35,160 nt of DNA from NCBI GenBank assembly GCA_047605605.1, contig JASGFG010000036.1:1-35160 (forward strand), in the 5' to 3' direction. The position numbers and the translations under genes were made by a program. Under the pieces are notes generated by a model, which saw only the letters and a program-made list of their open reading frames with translations, searched no databases and was not told the origin of the DNA. Shown here in pieces: positions 1 through 8,189 of the stretch (within the stretch, counting starts at the first letter, position 1; each line of letters opens with the position of its first letter). Source of the stretch: JAATGA01 sp047605605 (GTDB taxonomy: Bacteria; Pseudomonadota; Alphaproteobacteria; Rhodobacterales; Rhodobacteraceae).

Positions 1-156
1 GCCGCCGCCGCCCGAACCGCCGCCATACCGGCCCCGTTCCCGGCATCTGCGACCAAGCGCACCCCGTGCTGCTGCGGGCGCGCAAGCAGCGCGGGGCTGG
101 TTCAGGCCCTGCCCGGCCCCCGCACCCTACCGCTCACTCACCTCCGCGCCGGGCCT

Positions 157-1095
157 TCACCCCACAGCGCGCAGGGCGGGCGCGGCGGCACCTTGCGCCT
201 CAACCTCGACCGGGGGGGTCAGCCGCACGGCCCGCATCCCGCGGTTCTGGCCCAGTTTGCCTTCGGCCAGCCTGCGGGCATCGACGCCCTCGAACCCGAT
301 GCGGTCCAGAGCGGCGGCAGGCAGGGGCAGAAACTCTCCCGCCGACAGGGCCATGACCTGCGACAGCGGCATCGACAGCCGGGCCAGCACCGCCTGAAGG
401 ACGCAGCCCGCATCCGCGACCTGCGCGGCCAGCGCTCGGGCAAAGGCCGGCCCCGCATCGGCGGCAGGCGGCGCGATGCGCGCGGGCCGCGGCCCCCGCC
501 CCTCGGCCGGAAGGGCCAGAAGCACGCCCCCCGTCCGCGCCCCTTCGGCAAGGGACACCTCCGCCCGCAGCACGCGATAGCCGGTGTCGTCCAGCAGCAG
601 GCCCAGGGGCCGCGCATCGTCCAGGAACGAGGCATAGCGGAACCCCCCGGCCCAGATCAGGTCCGCCTCCTCGGCCAGTGCGATTTCAAGGCCCGACAGC
701 GCCGCGTCGATGGCGGGCGCGATCATCGCCGCATCGGTGCGGGTGGGGCGGCGGGCGGCGGGCGGCACGGGCAGGACACGGCCCAGCGTCTGCACCTCGA
801 CCATGGCGGCCAGGACCGGGGGCGACAGCGCCATCAGGCCCAACCCTTCGTCCGGCCCCTCGACCACGGCGAGAAGCGACCGTTCCTCGGGCAGTTCCAG
901 CAGTTCGGCCAAGGACATCCGGTCTAGCGACAGCCCCCGCACCTCCAGCCCCAGTTTCAGCACGTCGCGCGCCGCGCGGGCCAGTGCCAGCCGCCAGCCG
1001 CGATCGGCGCCGGGCGACCCTTCGGCCGCGGGGGGCGTTGCCGCCGCAACCTTGCGCCGGATCACCGCGCCCTGCCCCGCCATGTCTCGATCCAT
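157..1095 (-). CDS. FliM/FliN-type C-terminal (SpoA) domain protein, orphan
   Basis: A 312-residue protein whose last ~80 residues look like the SpoA/FliMN C-terminal domain of flagellar motor switch and type III C-ring proteins. Visible features are the stretch LSMPLSQVMALSAGEFLPL and the later G-x-LGQNRGMRAVRL. The N-terminal two thirds is Ala/Leu-rich and shows no clear CheC-like domain, so it may not be a true FliM. I chose the ATG at 1095; a TTG at 1125 would add ten residues but is less likely. It follows the sensor kinase by 63 bases on the same strand and probably shares its transcript. No other flagellar gene lies in the window. A role in the motor switch is inferred from the domain only. 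Confidence 0.7.
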   Translation of the reverse strand: MDRDMAGQGAVIRRKVAAATPPAAEGSPGADRGWRLALARAARDVLKLGLEVRGLSLDRMSLAELLELPEERSLLAVVEGPDEGLGLMALSPPVLAAMVEVQTLGRVLPVPPAARRPTRTDAAMIAPAIDAALSGLEIALAEEADLIWAGGFRYASFLDDARPLGLLLDDTGYRVLRAEVSLAEGARTGGVLLALPAEGRGPRPARIAPPAADAGPAFARALAAQVADAGCVLQAVLARLSMPLSQVMALSAGEFLPLPAAALDRIGFEGVDARRLAEGKLGQNRGMRAVRLTPPVEVEAQGAAAPALRAVG

Positions 1096-1158
1096 GCCAG
1101 CCCCCGTTATCGCCCTTTGACGCAAGACTGGCGCAAACGGGTTACCAAAGCGTTGCGA

Positions 1159-3840
1159 TCAGGCGGCCCTTTTTTGCAGCGACAGCGGCAGCATCACGCG
1201 GAACGCCGCCCCGCCCTGCCCCGGCAGATAGGAAATCGTGCCGCCAAGGTTCGCCATGATCTCGCGGCAGATGGCAAGCCCCAGCCCCGCGCCGCCCGCG
1301 CGGCTTTGATCGGTCAGCCGGGCGAATTTCTCGAAGACCAGCGCCTGCCGGTCCTTGGGAATGCCCGAGCCGTTGTCGATGAAATCCACCGTCACCCGCC
1401 CCGCCCGGTGGCGCACGGCGATGCGCAGTTCCGGCCGGGAGGAATCGCAATATTTCCGCGCATTCGCGATCAGGTTGATGAAAACCTGGACCAGCCGGTC
1501 GGGATCGGTGCGCAGGAAAATATCCTCGGCGGCGTTGGTGCGATGGATTGTGAACAATCGTTCCGGTCTGGTCTGGGCCGATGCCGCCAGCGCCCGGTCG
1601 ATCATCTGCCCCAGATTGGCCAGCCCCAGGTTCAGCTGGACCGAGCCGTTTTCCAGCACCGACAGGTCCAGCAGATCGTCCAGCAGCCGGGTCAGGCGCA
1701 CCGCCTCGTCATGGATGATGCGCCCGAAACGCGCCACCTGATCGGGCGGGGCGCCTTCGGCCAGCATTTCCGAAAACGCCCGGATCGAGGTCATGGGCGT
1801 GCGAAGCTCGTGGCTGATCTGGCCCAGAAAGGCGTCCTTCTGGACCGAGATCTGGGTCAGCGCCTCGTTCGCCTCGCGCAGGGCGCGGGCGGTGCGGGTC
1901 AGTTCCTCGCGCTGCGATTCAAGGGCGGCGGAATATTCCATGATCTGCGCGGTTTCATTGGCGACGGCCAACAGATCCTCGACCGAAACCGTCGCGCGGC
2001 CGACCAGTTGGCTGATCATCGCATGGGCCGTCGCCGCGCCAACCGCACCGGCCAGCCGCCGCTCCAGACCGACGACGAAATCGGGCACCGGATCGGGAAG
2101 CAGCCCTGCCTTGCCCTGCGCCCGCGCCTCGGCCTCGAAAAACGTCTGCGCCTCCTCCTCGCCCAGGATGCGCTGCGCCATGGACAGCAGGGCCTCCGGC
2201 TCGGCCTGACCGCGTTCCCAGCCGCGCGGGCCGGATGCCTCGGCATCGAACACGTTGACGAAAGCCGCGCCCTGCATCCGCTCTACCGGGCCGGGAAAGG
2301 TCAGAAGAGAGCCTGCGCAGAACACCAGCGTGTTCAGCACCATGGACCAGAACACTGAATGCGCCAGCGGGTCCAGCCCCGCCACGCCGAACAGCGCCTC
2401 GGGCCGCAGCAGTCCCAGGCCCCAGGGCCCCTGCGTCATGACATCGGCAGGCAGGACCGCGCCGGGGCCGAACGACGGCAGGAACAGCGTATAGGCCCAG
2501 ACCGCAAAGCCGGTGATCATGCCCGCCCCCGCCCCGATCCGCGTGGCCCCCCGCCAGAACAATCCGCCAAGCAGCGCGGGCAGAACCTGCGCGACCCCGG
2601 CAAAGGCGATCAGCCCGATGGCAGCCAGCGCCCCCGACCCGCCCGAGACCCGGTAATACGCCAGCCCGAGCGCCAGCACCGCCGCGATGGACACCCGCCG
2701 CGCCAGCAGCACAAAGCGCCGCACGTCGCCCGACACCGCGCGCGGCCGCAGCGCCAGCCAGGCCGGCATCAGCACATGGTTCGACACCATCGTGGCCAGC
2801 GCGATGGATTCGACGATGACCATCGACGTGGCCGAGGAAAACCCGCCCAGAAAGGCCAGCATCGCCAGCCCGCCCCGCCCCTCGGCCAGGGGCAGGGTCA
2901 GGACGAACATGTCGGGATTGGCGCCCGCCGGCATCCGGTCCAGCCCCACCACGGCGATGGGGACGATGAACAGGCTCATCCCCAGCATATAGGCGGGAAA
3001 GGCCCAGCTGGCGCGCGCCAGATGCGCCTCGTCGGCGTTTTCCACGACCAGCACCTGGAACATCCGCGGCAGGCAGATCACCGCAGAGGCCGACAGGAAC
3101 AAAAGCCCCGTCCACCGCCCGGCCGGCATCTGCCAGTCGGCGATGGCCGAGGCGTCGATGGCGCGCGCCATGGCGAAAGGTCCGCCCGCCAGCCCCCAGA
3201 CGACGAAGATCCCGACCGCGACCAGCGCCACCAGCTTGACCACCGCCTCGACCGCGATGGCGGTGACGATGCCATGGTGCTGTTCCTTGGCATCAAGGTT
3301 GCGGGTGCCGAACAGGATGGTGAACAGCGCCAGCCCCCCCGCCACCCAGACGGCGGTCGCGGCGCGGTCGGGCATGGGCCAGCCCTCGGGCCGCACCTCG
3401 GCAAACACGCCGAAGGCCTGCGTGACCGATTGCAGTTGCAGCGCGATATAGGGCGTGGTCGCCACCACCGCGATCAGCGTCACCAGAACGCCCAGCGTAT
3501 TCGACTTGCCATAGCGCGACGAGATCAGGTCGGCGATCGAGGTCACGCGCTGCTGCCGCCCGATCCGCACCAGCTTGCGCAGCACCCACCACCAGCCGCA
3601 GAACACCAGCGTCGGGCCAAGGTAGATCGTCACGAATTCCAGCCCCGACCGCGCCGCATAGCCGACCGCGCCGTAGAACGTCCATGCCGTGCAGTAGATC
3701 GACAGCGAAAGCGTATAGACGAAGGGCGAGCGCAGAAAGCCAAGCCGTTCCCTCATCGCCCGCCGTTCCACCCAGAAGGCGATGGCGAACAGAAAGCACA
3801 CATAGGCAAGGCAGGTCAGGACAAGGATGTCAAAGGGCAT
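1159..3840 (-). CDS. Sensor histidine kinase with SLC5 symporter and STAC domains
   Basis: 893 residues. The N-terminal ~490 residues form many membrane helices of the sodium:solute symporter (SLC5/PutP) type. A STAC-like segment lies near 588-630 (ERRLAGAVGAATAHA), followed by a probable coiled coil (635-665). The HisKA box ISHELRTP has the phosphoacceptor at His677, and the HATPase_c motifs are NLIANARKY (N box), DNGSGIP (G1) and GLGLAICREI (G2). This is the CbrA-type architecture, in which a transporter module is coupled to a kinase at the inner membrane. The ligand cannot be read from the sequence. Its start overlaps the preceding two-helix gene by 11 bases, and a receiver-only regulator lies upstream, so the three genes probably form one signalling unit. 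Confidence 0.9.
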   Translation of the reverse strand: MPFDILVLTCLAYVCFLFAIAFWVERRAMRERLGFLRSPFVYTLSLSIYCTAWTFYGAVGYAARSGLEFVTIYLGPTLVFCGWWWVLRKLVRIGRQQRVTSIADLISSRYGKSNTLGVLVTLIAVVATTPYIALQLQSVTQAFGVFAEVRPEGWPMPDRAATAVWVAGGLALFTILFGTRNLDAKEQHHGIVTAIAVEAVVKLVALVAVGIFVVWGLAGGPFAMARAIDASAIADWQMPAGRWTGLLFLSASAVICLPRMFQVLVVENADEAHLARASWAFPAYMLGMSLFIVPIAVVGLDRMPAGANPDMFVLTLPLAEGRGGLAMLAFLGGFSSATSMVIVESIALATMVSNHVLMPAWLALRPRAVSGDVRRFVLLARRVSIAAVLALGLAYYRVSGGSGALAAIGLIAFAGVAQVLPALLGGLFWRGATRIGAGAGMITGFAVWAYTLFLPSFGPGAVLPADVMTQGPWGLGLLRPEALFGVAGLDPLAHSVFWSMVLNTLVFCAGSLLTFPGPVERMQGAAFVNVFDAEASGPRGWERGQAEPEALLSMAQRILGEEEAQTFFEAEARAQGKAGLLPDPVPDFVVGLERRLAGAVGAATAHAMISQLVGRATVSVEDLLAVANETAQIMEYSAALESQREELTRTARALREANEALTQISVQKDAFLGQISHELRTPMTSIRAFSEMLAEGAPPDQVARFGRIIHDEAVRLTRLLDDLLDLSVLENGSVQLNLGLANLGQMIDRALAASAQTRPERLFTIHRTNAAEDIFLRTDPDRLVQVFINLIANARKYCDSSRPELRIAVRHRAGRVTVDFIDNGSGIPKDRQALVFEKFARLTDQSRAGGAGLGLAICREIMANLGGTISYLPGQGGAAFRVMLPLSLQKRAA

Positions 3841-4108
3841 CCCTGTCGCCCCCCGGCGGCGGATCGTCCAGCGGCGGGCGGCTCAGCGCTGGGGCAAGCG
3901 CCGCGGCCCCGACGACCAGCAGGCCCCAGACCGCGAACAGATAAAGCCCGCCCGAGGCCGTTCCCGGCGCCATCGCCTGCCCCTGCCATAGCACCGGCAA
4001 GAGGAACAGCACCGCGCCCACCACGGGCAGCAGCCGTGCCGCATCGCGCAGGCGGCGGCGGCGATATTCCGCGCGGGCCAGAAACAGCGGGGCACGGGTC
4101 TGTTTCAC
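3830..4108 (-). CDS. Small two-helix membrane protein coupled to the symporter-kinase
   Basis: A 92-residue protein with a basic N-terminal segment (EYRRRRLRDAARL) and two hydrophobic helices (LLPVVGAVLFLLPVLW and LYLFAVWGLLVVGAAALA), then a Pro/Asp-rich tail. The start is the GTG at 4108; its ribosome site is weak. The stop lies 11 bases inside the kinase gene, which implies translational coupling. Size and topology resemble the DUF4212 small subunits that accompany SLC5 transporters such as ActP, but I see no clear sequence match. The proposal that it is an accessory subunit of the SLC5 domain is inference from position and topology. The 235 bases between this gene and the response regulator (4109-4343) show no supported gene. 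Confidence 0.65.
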   Translation of the reverse strand: MKQTRAPLFLARAEYRRRRLRDAARLLPVVGAVLFLLPVLWQGQAMAPGTASGGLYLFAVWGLLVVGAAALAPALSRPPLDDPPPGGDRDAL

Positions 4109-4343
4109 CTTGGCCCACCCGTCCGTCGCGCGACGGGAACGGTTCCCGGTGCCGGATGGGGGGGTGATCCGGGGCGATTGCCCGCCCCGGCCTGCCCCGC
4201 TTTTGCCCCGCACGGCAGCGGCAGGCCCGCGTCGCGATCCCGCCCGCGCGCGATAGCACACAACCGGCGCCACGCAGCGCGCCCGCCACCGCCATGGCAT
4301 CGCCCGCACCGGACAGCGGCACGGAACCTGTGCCGGCACGCCG

Positions 4344-4724
4344 TCATGCCGCCGTCCCTCCCCCGGCCAGATCGCGCACCGCCTCGCGCATTTCGGCATT
4401 GGAAAACGGTTTGGTCATGAACCGGCTGACGCCCGCCCGCTCGGCCGCGTCGCGGTCGCGGCCCTGCCCCTTGGCAGTCAGCATCATGACCGGCAGCTGC
4501 GCCGTGGCGGGATCGGCGCGCAGCGCCGCCAGGATCTCCAGCCCGCTGCGGCCCGGCAGCATCAGGTCCAGGATCACCAGATCCGGGCCGGCCGCGCGCA
4601 CCCTGTCCAGGGCCAGCGCGCCATCCGACGTGACCTCCACCTCCCACCCGTCGCGCAGAAGAAGGAACCGGATCGCCTCGGCGATGTTCGGCTCGTCCTC
4701 GACCAGCAGCACCTTGCCCGCCAT
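4344..4724 (-). CDS. Single-domain response regulator (receiver only)
   Basis: 126 residues that form one CheY-like receiver domain: acidic pocket VEDEP (Asp10, Glu11), phosphoacceptor Asp53 in LVILDLMLPG, conserved Thr in MMLTAKG and Lys in FMTKPF. No output domain follows, so it probably acts by protein contact or in a phosphorelay. The ATG at 4724 has a strong ribosome site (GGGGGAGG) 7 bases upstream. The gene stands between the ScfR regulator and the membrane-protein/kinase pair, all on the minus strand, so its likely phosphodonor is the SLC5-STAC kinase; this pairing is inference. Confidence 0.9.
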   Translation of the reverse strand: MAGKVLLVEDEPNIAEAIRFLLLRDGWEVEVTSDGALALDRVRAAGPDLVILDLMLPGRSGLEILAALRADPATAQLPVMMLTAKGQGRDRDAAERAGVSRFMTKPFSNAEMREAVRDLAGGGTAA

Positions 4725-4814
4725 TCCGCGACCTCCCCCGGCGGCGCGACCCCTCCTCCGGCCCGCGCACGGACCGACTGTCGCGCGAAAGCGGGGGCGA
4801 GTCAAAATCCATGG

Positions 4815-6059
4815 TCACGCTGCATCCGACAGGATCGACGGCTCGCGCCGGGCGGCGCAGGCCTCGCGCGGGCAGACGCGGCAGGTCGATCCCACCGGCA
4901 GCGCAGGGCCTGCGCCATCGTCATCCGGCAGGATCAGCATTCCCGCCTCGCGCAGTTCCGGCCCCGAGAAGCCGGCGGGAAACCGCGGCTCGCAAAAGGC
5001 CAGGATGCGGAACCGCCGCCCGTCGCGGCCCGCCGTCTTGACGATCGCCTCGACGGGCAGCATCGGCCGGCCAAGCGCCGCATACAGCGGCCAGAGCGGA
5101 CAGGCCGCCCCGAACCGCGGCAAGGGAAAATGCGCCGCGGGCTTGCGAAAGGTCAGCGTGCCCGAGGCGTCGCAGGCCACCAGCCCGAGCCCGCTGTCGG
5201 GCAGCGTGGCGATGCGGCGAAAGACGGCCAGCACCGGCGCCCCGAACCGCGCGGCCAGCCGCAGGGGATCGGCGCCGTCCCCCTCCAGCGCGGCGGTGAA
5301 CTCGTCCAGCGGCAAAAGCCGCGCATCCGCCGCCGCCTGCGCATTCCACGCCTGCGCCAGACTGCGCGCGCTGCCCGAAGCCAGCGCCCCGGTCGCACCG
5401 CCCGGCTGCCAGCCGTGTTCGGCCAGCCAGGCCTCGACCTCCTCCTGCGGGGCGGCGATGCCCAGCCGTTCCTCGCGGTCCGAGGCGTCCAGCCATGCGA
5501 CCAGCGCCTGCGCCCCTTCGGCAAGACGGGCGCTGTCCTGATCGAGATTGCGATGGAACCGGCGCTGCCAGTCCGGGTCCAGATCCTCGGTTTCCGCCAG
5601 GATCGCCGCGGTGGACCGGACCGAGGCCACGGCCGACAGCACCTCATGCATGGTGGCCGACAGATGCGGATCGTGCGTCATGCGGTCGTTCAGCGCCTCG
5701 ACCGCGCGGCCCAGCCCCTCGGCCCGGCGATGAAGCCGCGACAGAACCTCGGCCCAGCCGGGAAACCGGCGGACGAGATCCTCGGCCCGGTCCAGTTCGG
5801 CCTCTCCCCCCGCCGCCGCGGCCGCCGCGCGCAGGTCTTCGGCCAGCGCCGGCACGCCCGGCCCGGCAACATCCTGCGATTCGATGCCCAAGGATGCGGC
5901 CAGCCGCAGCAGAACCTCGCCCGCCGCCCGCCGCCTGTCATGCTCGATCAGGTTCAGATACGAGGCCGATATTCCCGCGCCCGCCGCGACCTCGGCCTGG
6001 CGCAGCCCCAGCTCCTGCCGCCGTTCGCGCAGGCGCGCCCCTGAAATCGTCGCAGGCAT
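4815..6059 (-). CDS. ScfR-family (short-chain fatty acyl-CoA) XRE transcription regulator
   Basis: 414 residues. An XRE helix-turn-helix spans about residues 7-60 (LRERRQELGLRQAEVAAGAG then ISASYLNLIEHDRR). The C-terminal half fits the short-chain fatty acyl-CoA regulator domain (DUF2083), ending in a Cys cluster (Cys393, Cys396, Cys401 in CRVCPREAC). Known members such as RamB and PccR control acetate or propionyl-CoA metabolism in response to acyl-CoA. No HExxH peptidase motif is seen. GGAGGATCGAACC precedes the ATG, a good ribosome site. An inverted TTTAC/GTAAA repeat upstream suggests autoregulation. The stop is 90 bases before the response regulator, so this protein may belong functionally with the kinase system. 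The effector is not readable. Confidence 0.85.
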   Translation of the reverse strand: MPATISGARLRERRQELGLRQAEVAAGAGISASYLNLIEHDRRRAAGEVLLRLAASLGIESQDVAGPGVPALAEDLRAAAAAAGGEAELDRAEDLVRRFPGWAEVLSRLHRRAEGLGRAVEALNDRMTHDPHLSATMHEVLSAVASVRSTAAILAETEDLDPDWQRRFHRNLDQDSARLAEGAQALVAWLDASDREERLGIAAPQEEVEAWLAEHGWQPGGATGALASGSARSLAQAWNAQAAADARLLPLDEFTAALEGDGADPLRLAARFGAPVLAVFRRIATLPDSGLGLVACDASGTLTFRKPAAHFPLPRFGAACPLWPLYAALGRPMLPVEAIVKTAGRDGRRFRILAFCEPRFPAGFSGPELREAGMLILPDDDGAGPALPVGSTCRVCPREACAARREPSILSDAA

Positions 6060-6081
6060 GGTTCGATCCTCCGCCCACGAA

Positions 6082-6117
6082 TTTACACCCGGGGCGAAGG
6101 TTTACAATGCGGGTAAA
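6082..6117. promoter_or_regulatory. Candidate ScfR operator (TTTAC/GTAAA repeats)
   Basis: Upstream of the ScfR start are TTTACA at 6082-6087, TTTACA again at 6101-6106 and GTAAA at 6113-6117. The last two make a 17-base inverted repeat, TTTAC-N7-GTAAA (6101-6117), 42-58 bases before the ATG. AT-rich TTTRCA-type half-sites are the general kind of sequence bound by this regulator family. Autoregulation is inferred. Confidence 0.4.
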
Positions 6118-6212
6118 TCAACCCGAGCCGCGCCGAAGCCCTATGCCTCGGACGAATCCACAGCCCGTTCGCGCGACAGTTCCACCGCGGATACCTCCCG
6201 GATGGTATCGCA

Positions 6213-6237
6213 TCCGGCGGCGGGACTGGCCGCCGGA
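6213..6237 (-). terminator. Hairpin after the methyltransferase operon
   Basis: TCCGGCGGC (6213-6221) and GCCGCCGGA (6229-6237) form a perfect 9-bp stem with a 7-base loop, starting 9 bases after the stop codon at 6247. No T-tract follows on the minus strand, so it may be a 3' end stabiliser or a weak terminator. Confidence 0.5.
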
Positions 6238-6246
6238 AACCGCGCC

Positions 6247-7227
6247 TCAGCCCCGCGCGCGGCGTCCGCCCCGGCGGCCCGAGGCGGCGCTGCCGGCCGC
6301 GGCCGAGGCTTCGGCAAAGGTGGCGCCGCCCTCGACGGCTTCCAGCACCTTGGCGAAACGGATCCATTCGCCGCCGTTGGCATCGTGGTTCATCAGGAAG
6401 TTGGCGGCGCGGATCGCCTCCATCTCTTGCTGACGCACCGGGTTCATGATGGCGCTGGTCATGCCCGCGCAGATCGCCATGGGCAGGAAGGCGCCGTTGA
6501 TGCCGTGCCGATGCGGCAGGCCGAACGAGATGTTCGACGCGCCGCAGGTGGTATTCACGCCCAGTTCGTCGCGCAGACGGCGGACCAGGGTGAAGACTTG
6601 CTGCCCCGCCGACCCCATGGCGCCCACCGGCATCACCAGCGGATCGACCACGATGTCATGCGCCGGGATGCCGAAATCGGCGGCGCGCTGGACGATCTTT
6701 TTCGCCACGGCAAAGCGGACCTCGGGGTCGGGCGAAATGCCGGTGTCGTCGTTGGAAATCGCCACCACCGGCACGTTGTATTTCTTGACCAGCGGCAGGA
6801 CCAGTTCCAGCCGTTCCTCCTCGCCCGTGACCGAGTTCAGCAGCGGGCGCCCCTCGCAGGCGGCCAGCCCGGCCTCCAGCGCGGCGGGAACGGACGAGTC
6901 GATGCACAGCGGCACGTCGACCGTCTGCTGCACGATCTCGATCAGCTGCTTCATCAGTGGCGGCTCGACAAAGTTGTTGTCGGCATAGCGCGGGTCCTTG
7001 GCCATCATGTTGGTGAAGACTGCGCCCGAGTTCACGTCCAGGATCGTCGCCCCGCAGGCCACCTGTTCCAGCGCGTCCTTGATGACGGTCTCGAAATTCC
7101 CTGCCTCCATCTCGGCGGCGAGTTTCTTGCGCCCGGTCGGATTGATCCGCTCACCAATGACAGCAAAGGGTTCGTCAAAGCCGATGATGACGGTTTTCGT
7201 TTTGGATTCAATGACGGTGCGGGTCAT
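6247..7227 (-). CDS. Pterin-binding methyltetrahydrofolate:corrinoid methyltransferase
   Basis: 326 residues with the DHPS-like pterin-binding TIM barrel: IGERINPTGRKK near the N-terminus, ATILDVNSG, VPLCIDSS, LLNSVTGEEERL, VAISNDDTG and CGASNISFGLPHR. These match the MeTr/MtrH-like family that moves a methyl group between tetrahydrofolate and a corrinoid protein in the cytoplasm. It is the last gene of an operon with a PF13769 protein and a MetF-like reductase (15-base gap), which fits a route feeding corrinoid-bound methyl groups into the folate pool. No corrinoid protein or MttB-type methyltransferase lies in the window. The C-terminus is a basic tail, SAASGRRGGRRARG, similar in character to the RACo tail at 16924. 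Alternative: the methyltransferase part of a split methionine synthase. Confidence 0.85.
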   Translation of the reverse strand: MTRTVIESKTKTVIIGFDEPFAVIGERINPTGRKKLAAEMEAGNFETVIKDALEQVACGATILDVNSGAVFTNMMAKDPRYADNNFVEPPLMKQLIEIVQQTVDVPLCIDSSVPAALEAGLAACEGRPLLNSVTGEEERLELVLPLVKKYNVPVVAISNDDTGISPDPEVRFAVAKKIVQRAADFGIPAHDIVVDPLVMPVGAMGSAGQQVFTLVRRLRDELGVNTTCGASNISFGLPHRHGINGAFLPMAICAGMTSAIMNPVRQQEMEAIRAANFLMNHDANGGEWIRFAKVLEAVEGGATFAEASAAAGSAASGRRGGRRARG

Positions 7228-7242
7228 TCTTAAACCTGTTTC

Positions 7243-8163
7243 TCAAGAGTTTGCGGGGCGGCCCGAGGCGCCGCCATGTTCGGTGGCCCAGGTGGCATTG
7301 GTCTTGATGCCGCCCAGCGGGAAAAAGTGCACGGAGTCGATGCCAAAGGCCGGATTGCGCGCCTTGTGCGCGGCCAGTTCGGCGATGAACTCGGTCGGTT
7401 CATAAGGCAGCAGCAGCTTGGTCACGTCCAGCGCGCGTTTCTGCAACACGCGCAGCGAGGGGCCGACCCCGCAGGCGATGGCGAACTTGATCATCGTCTG
7501 CAGCTTGGCCGGCCCGGCGACGCCGATATGGACCGGCAGGCGGATGTCCTCTGCGGCCAGACGGTCGACCCACTGGATGACCGGCCTGGCCTCGAAGCAG
7601 AACTGGGTGGCGATGGCCATCTGCGCATCCGAGCGGTCGGCAAAGGCCTGTTTCCACTTCAGCGCCTGCATGACGATCCGGTCGCCGCCGTCCTTGTCGA
7701 TGTCCTTGTTGCCCTCGGGGTGGCCGGCGACGTGCAGCCGCTTGAACCCGTCGAACAGCCCAGTCTCGATCAGCTGCATGGACGAGTCGAACTCGCCCGC
7801 GGGGGTGTTCACGCCGCCGCCCAGAAGCAGCGCCTGATCCACCCCGGCCTCGCCCCGATAGCGGGCGATCCAGTCGGCCAGCGTCGCGCGGTCGGGGATG
7901 ATGCGCGCGGGGAAATGCGGCATCACCGGAAAGCCCTCGGTTGCCAGGCGTTTCGCGGTGGCCACCATATCCTCGATCGGGGTGCCCTCGATATGGGCGA
8001 TGTAGACGCGGGTGCCCGCGGGCAGGATCGACCGGAAATCCTCGACCTTTTCGGCGGTGCGGGGCATCACCTCGATCGAATAGCCTTTCAGAAAGGCCTC
8101 GACCTCGGCGGCATTGCCCTCGGCCTCGGTCGTCTGCGAACGGCGGAAGTTGAACAGGGCCAT
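7243..8163 (-). CDS. Methylenetetrahydrofolate reductase family protein
   Basis: 306 residues with MetF-type TIM-barrel features: VEVMPRTAEKV-like strand 1 (here IEVMPRTAEKVEDF), VYIAHIEGTP, FPVMPHFPARII, LLLGGGVNTPAGEF, RLHVAGHPEGN and ATQFCFEARPVIQWV. MetF enzymes interconvert methylene- and methyl-tetrahydrofolate using FAD. The ATG at 8163 is preferred over the one at 8176-8178 because GAGGAG lies between them at correct spacing. It is 26 bases after the PF13769 gene and 15 before the pterin methyltransferase. In this context it probably oxidises methyl-THF from demethylation, or supplies methyl-THF; the direction is inference. Confidence 0.8.
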   Translation of the reverse strand: MALFNFRRSQTTEAEGNAAEVEAFLKGYSIEVMPRTAEKVEDFRSILPAGTRVYIAHIEGTPIEDMVATAKRLATEGFPVMPHFPARIIPDRATLADWIARYRGEAGVDQALLLGGGVNTPAGEFDSSMQLIETGLFDGFKRLHVAGHPEGNKDIDKDGGDRIVMQALKWKQAFADRSDAQMAIATQFCFEARPVIQWVDRLAAEDIRLPVHIGVAGPAKLQTMIKFAIACGVGPSLRVLQKRALDVTKLLLPYEPTEFIAELAAHKARNPAFGIDSVHFFPLGGIKTNATWATEHGGASGRPANS

Positions 8164-8189
8164 GCGGCCTCTCCTCATGTTGGGCGGGG

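Noticed and set aside
1..156. Open frames and a possible minus-strand gene start near the left edge
   Set aside because: The frames are too short and featureless; a GGAGG with GTG near 143-148 reaches a stop after four codons.
2359..4167. 602-codon open frame on the plus strand opposite the sensor kinase
   Set aside because: Its product is Arg/Gln/His/Pro-rich with no domain, and it mirrors the GC-rich third positions of the real kinase gene.
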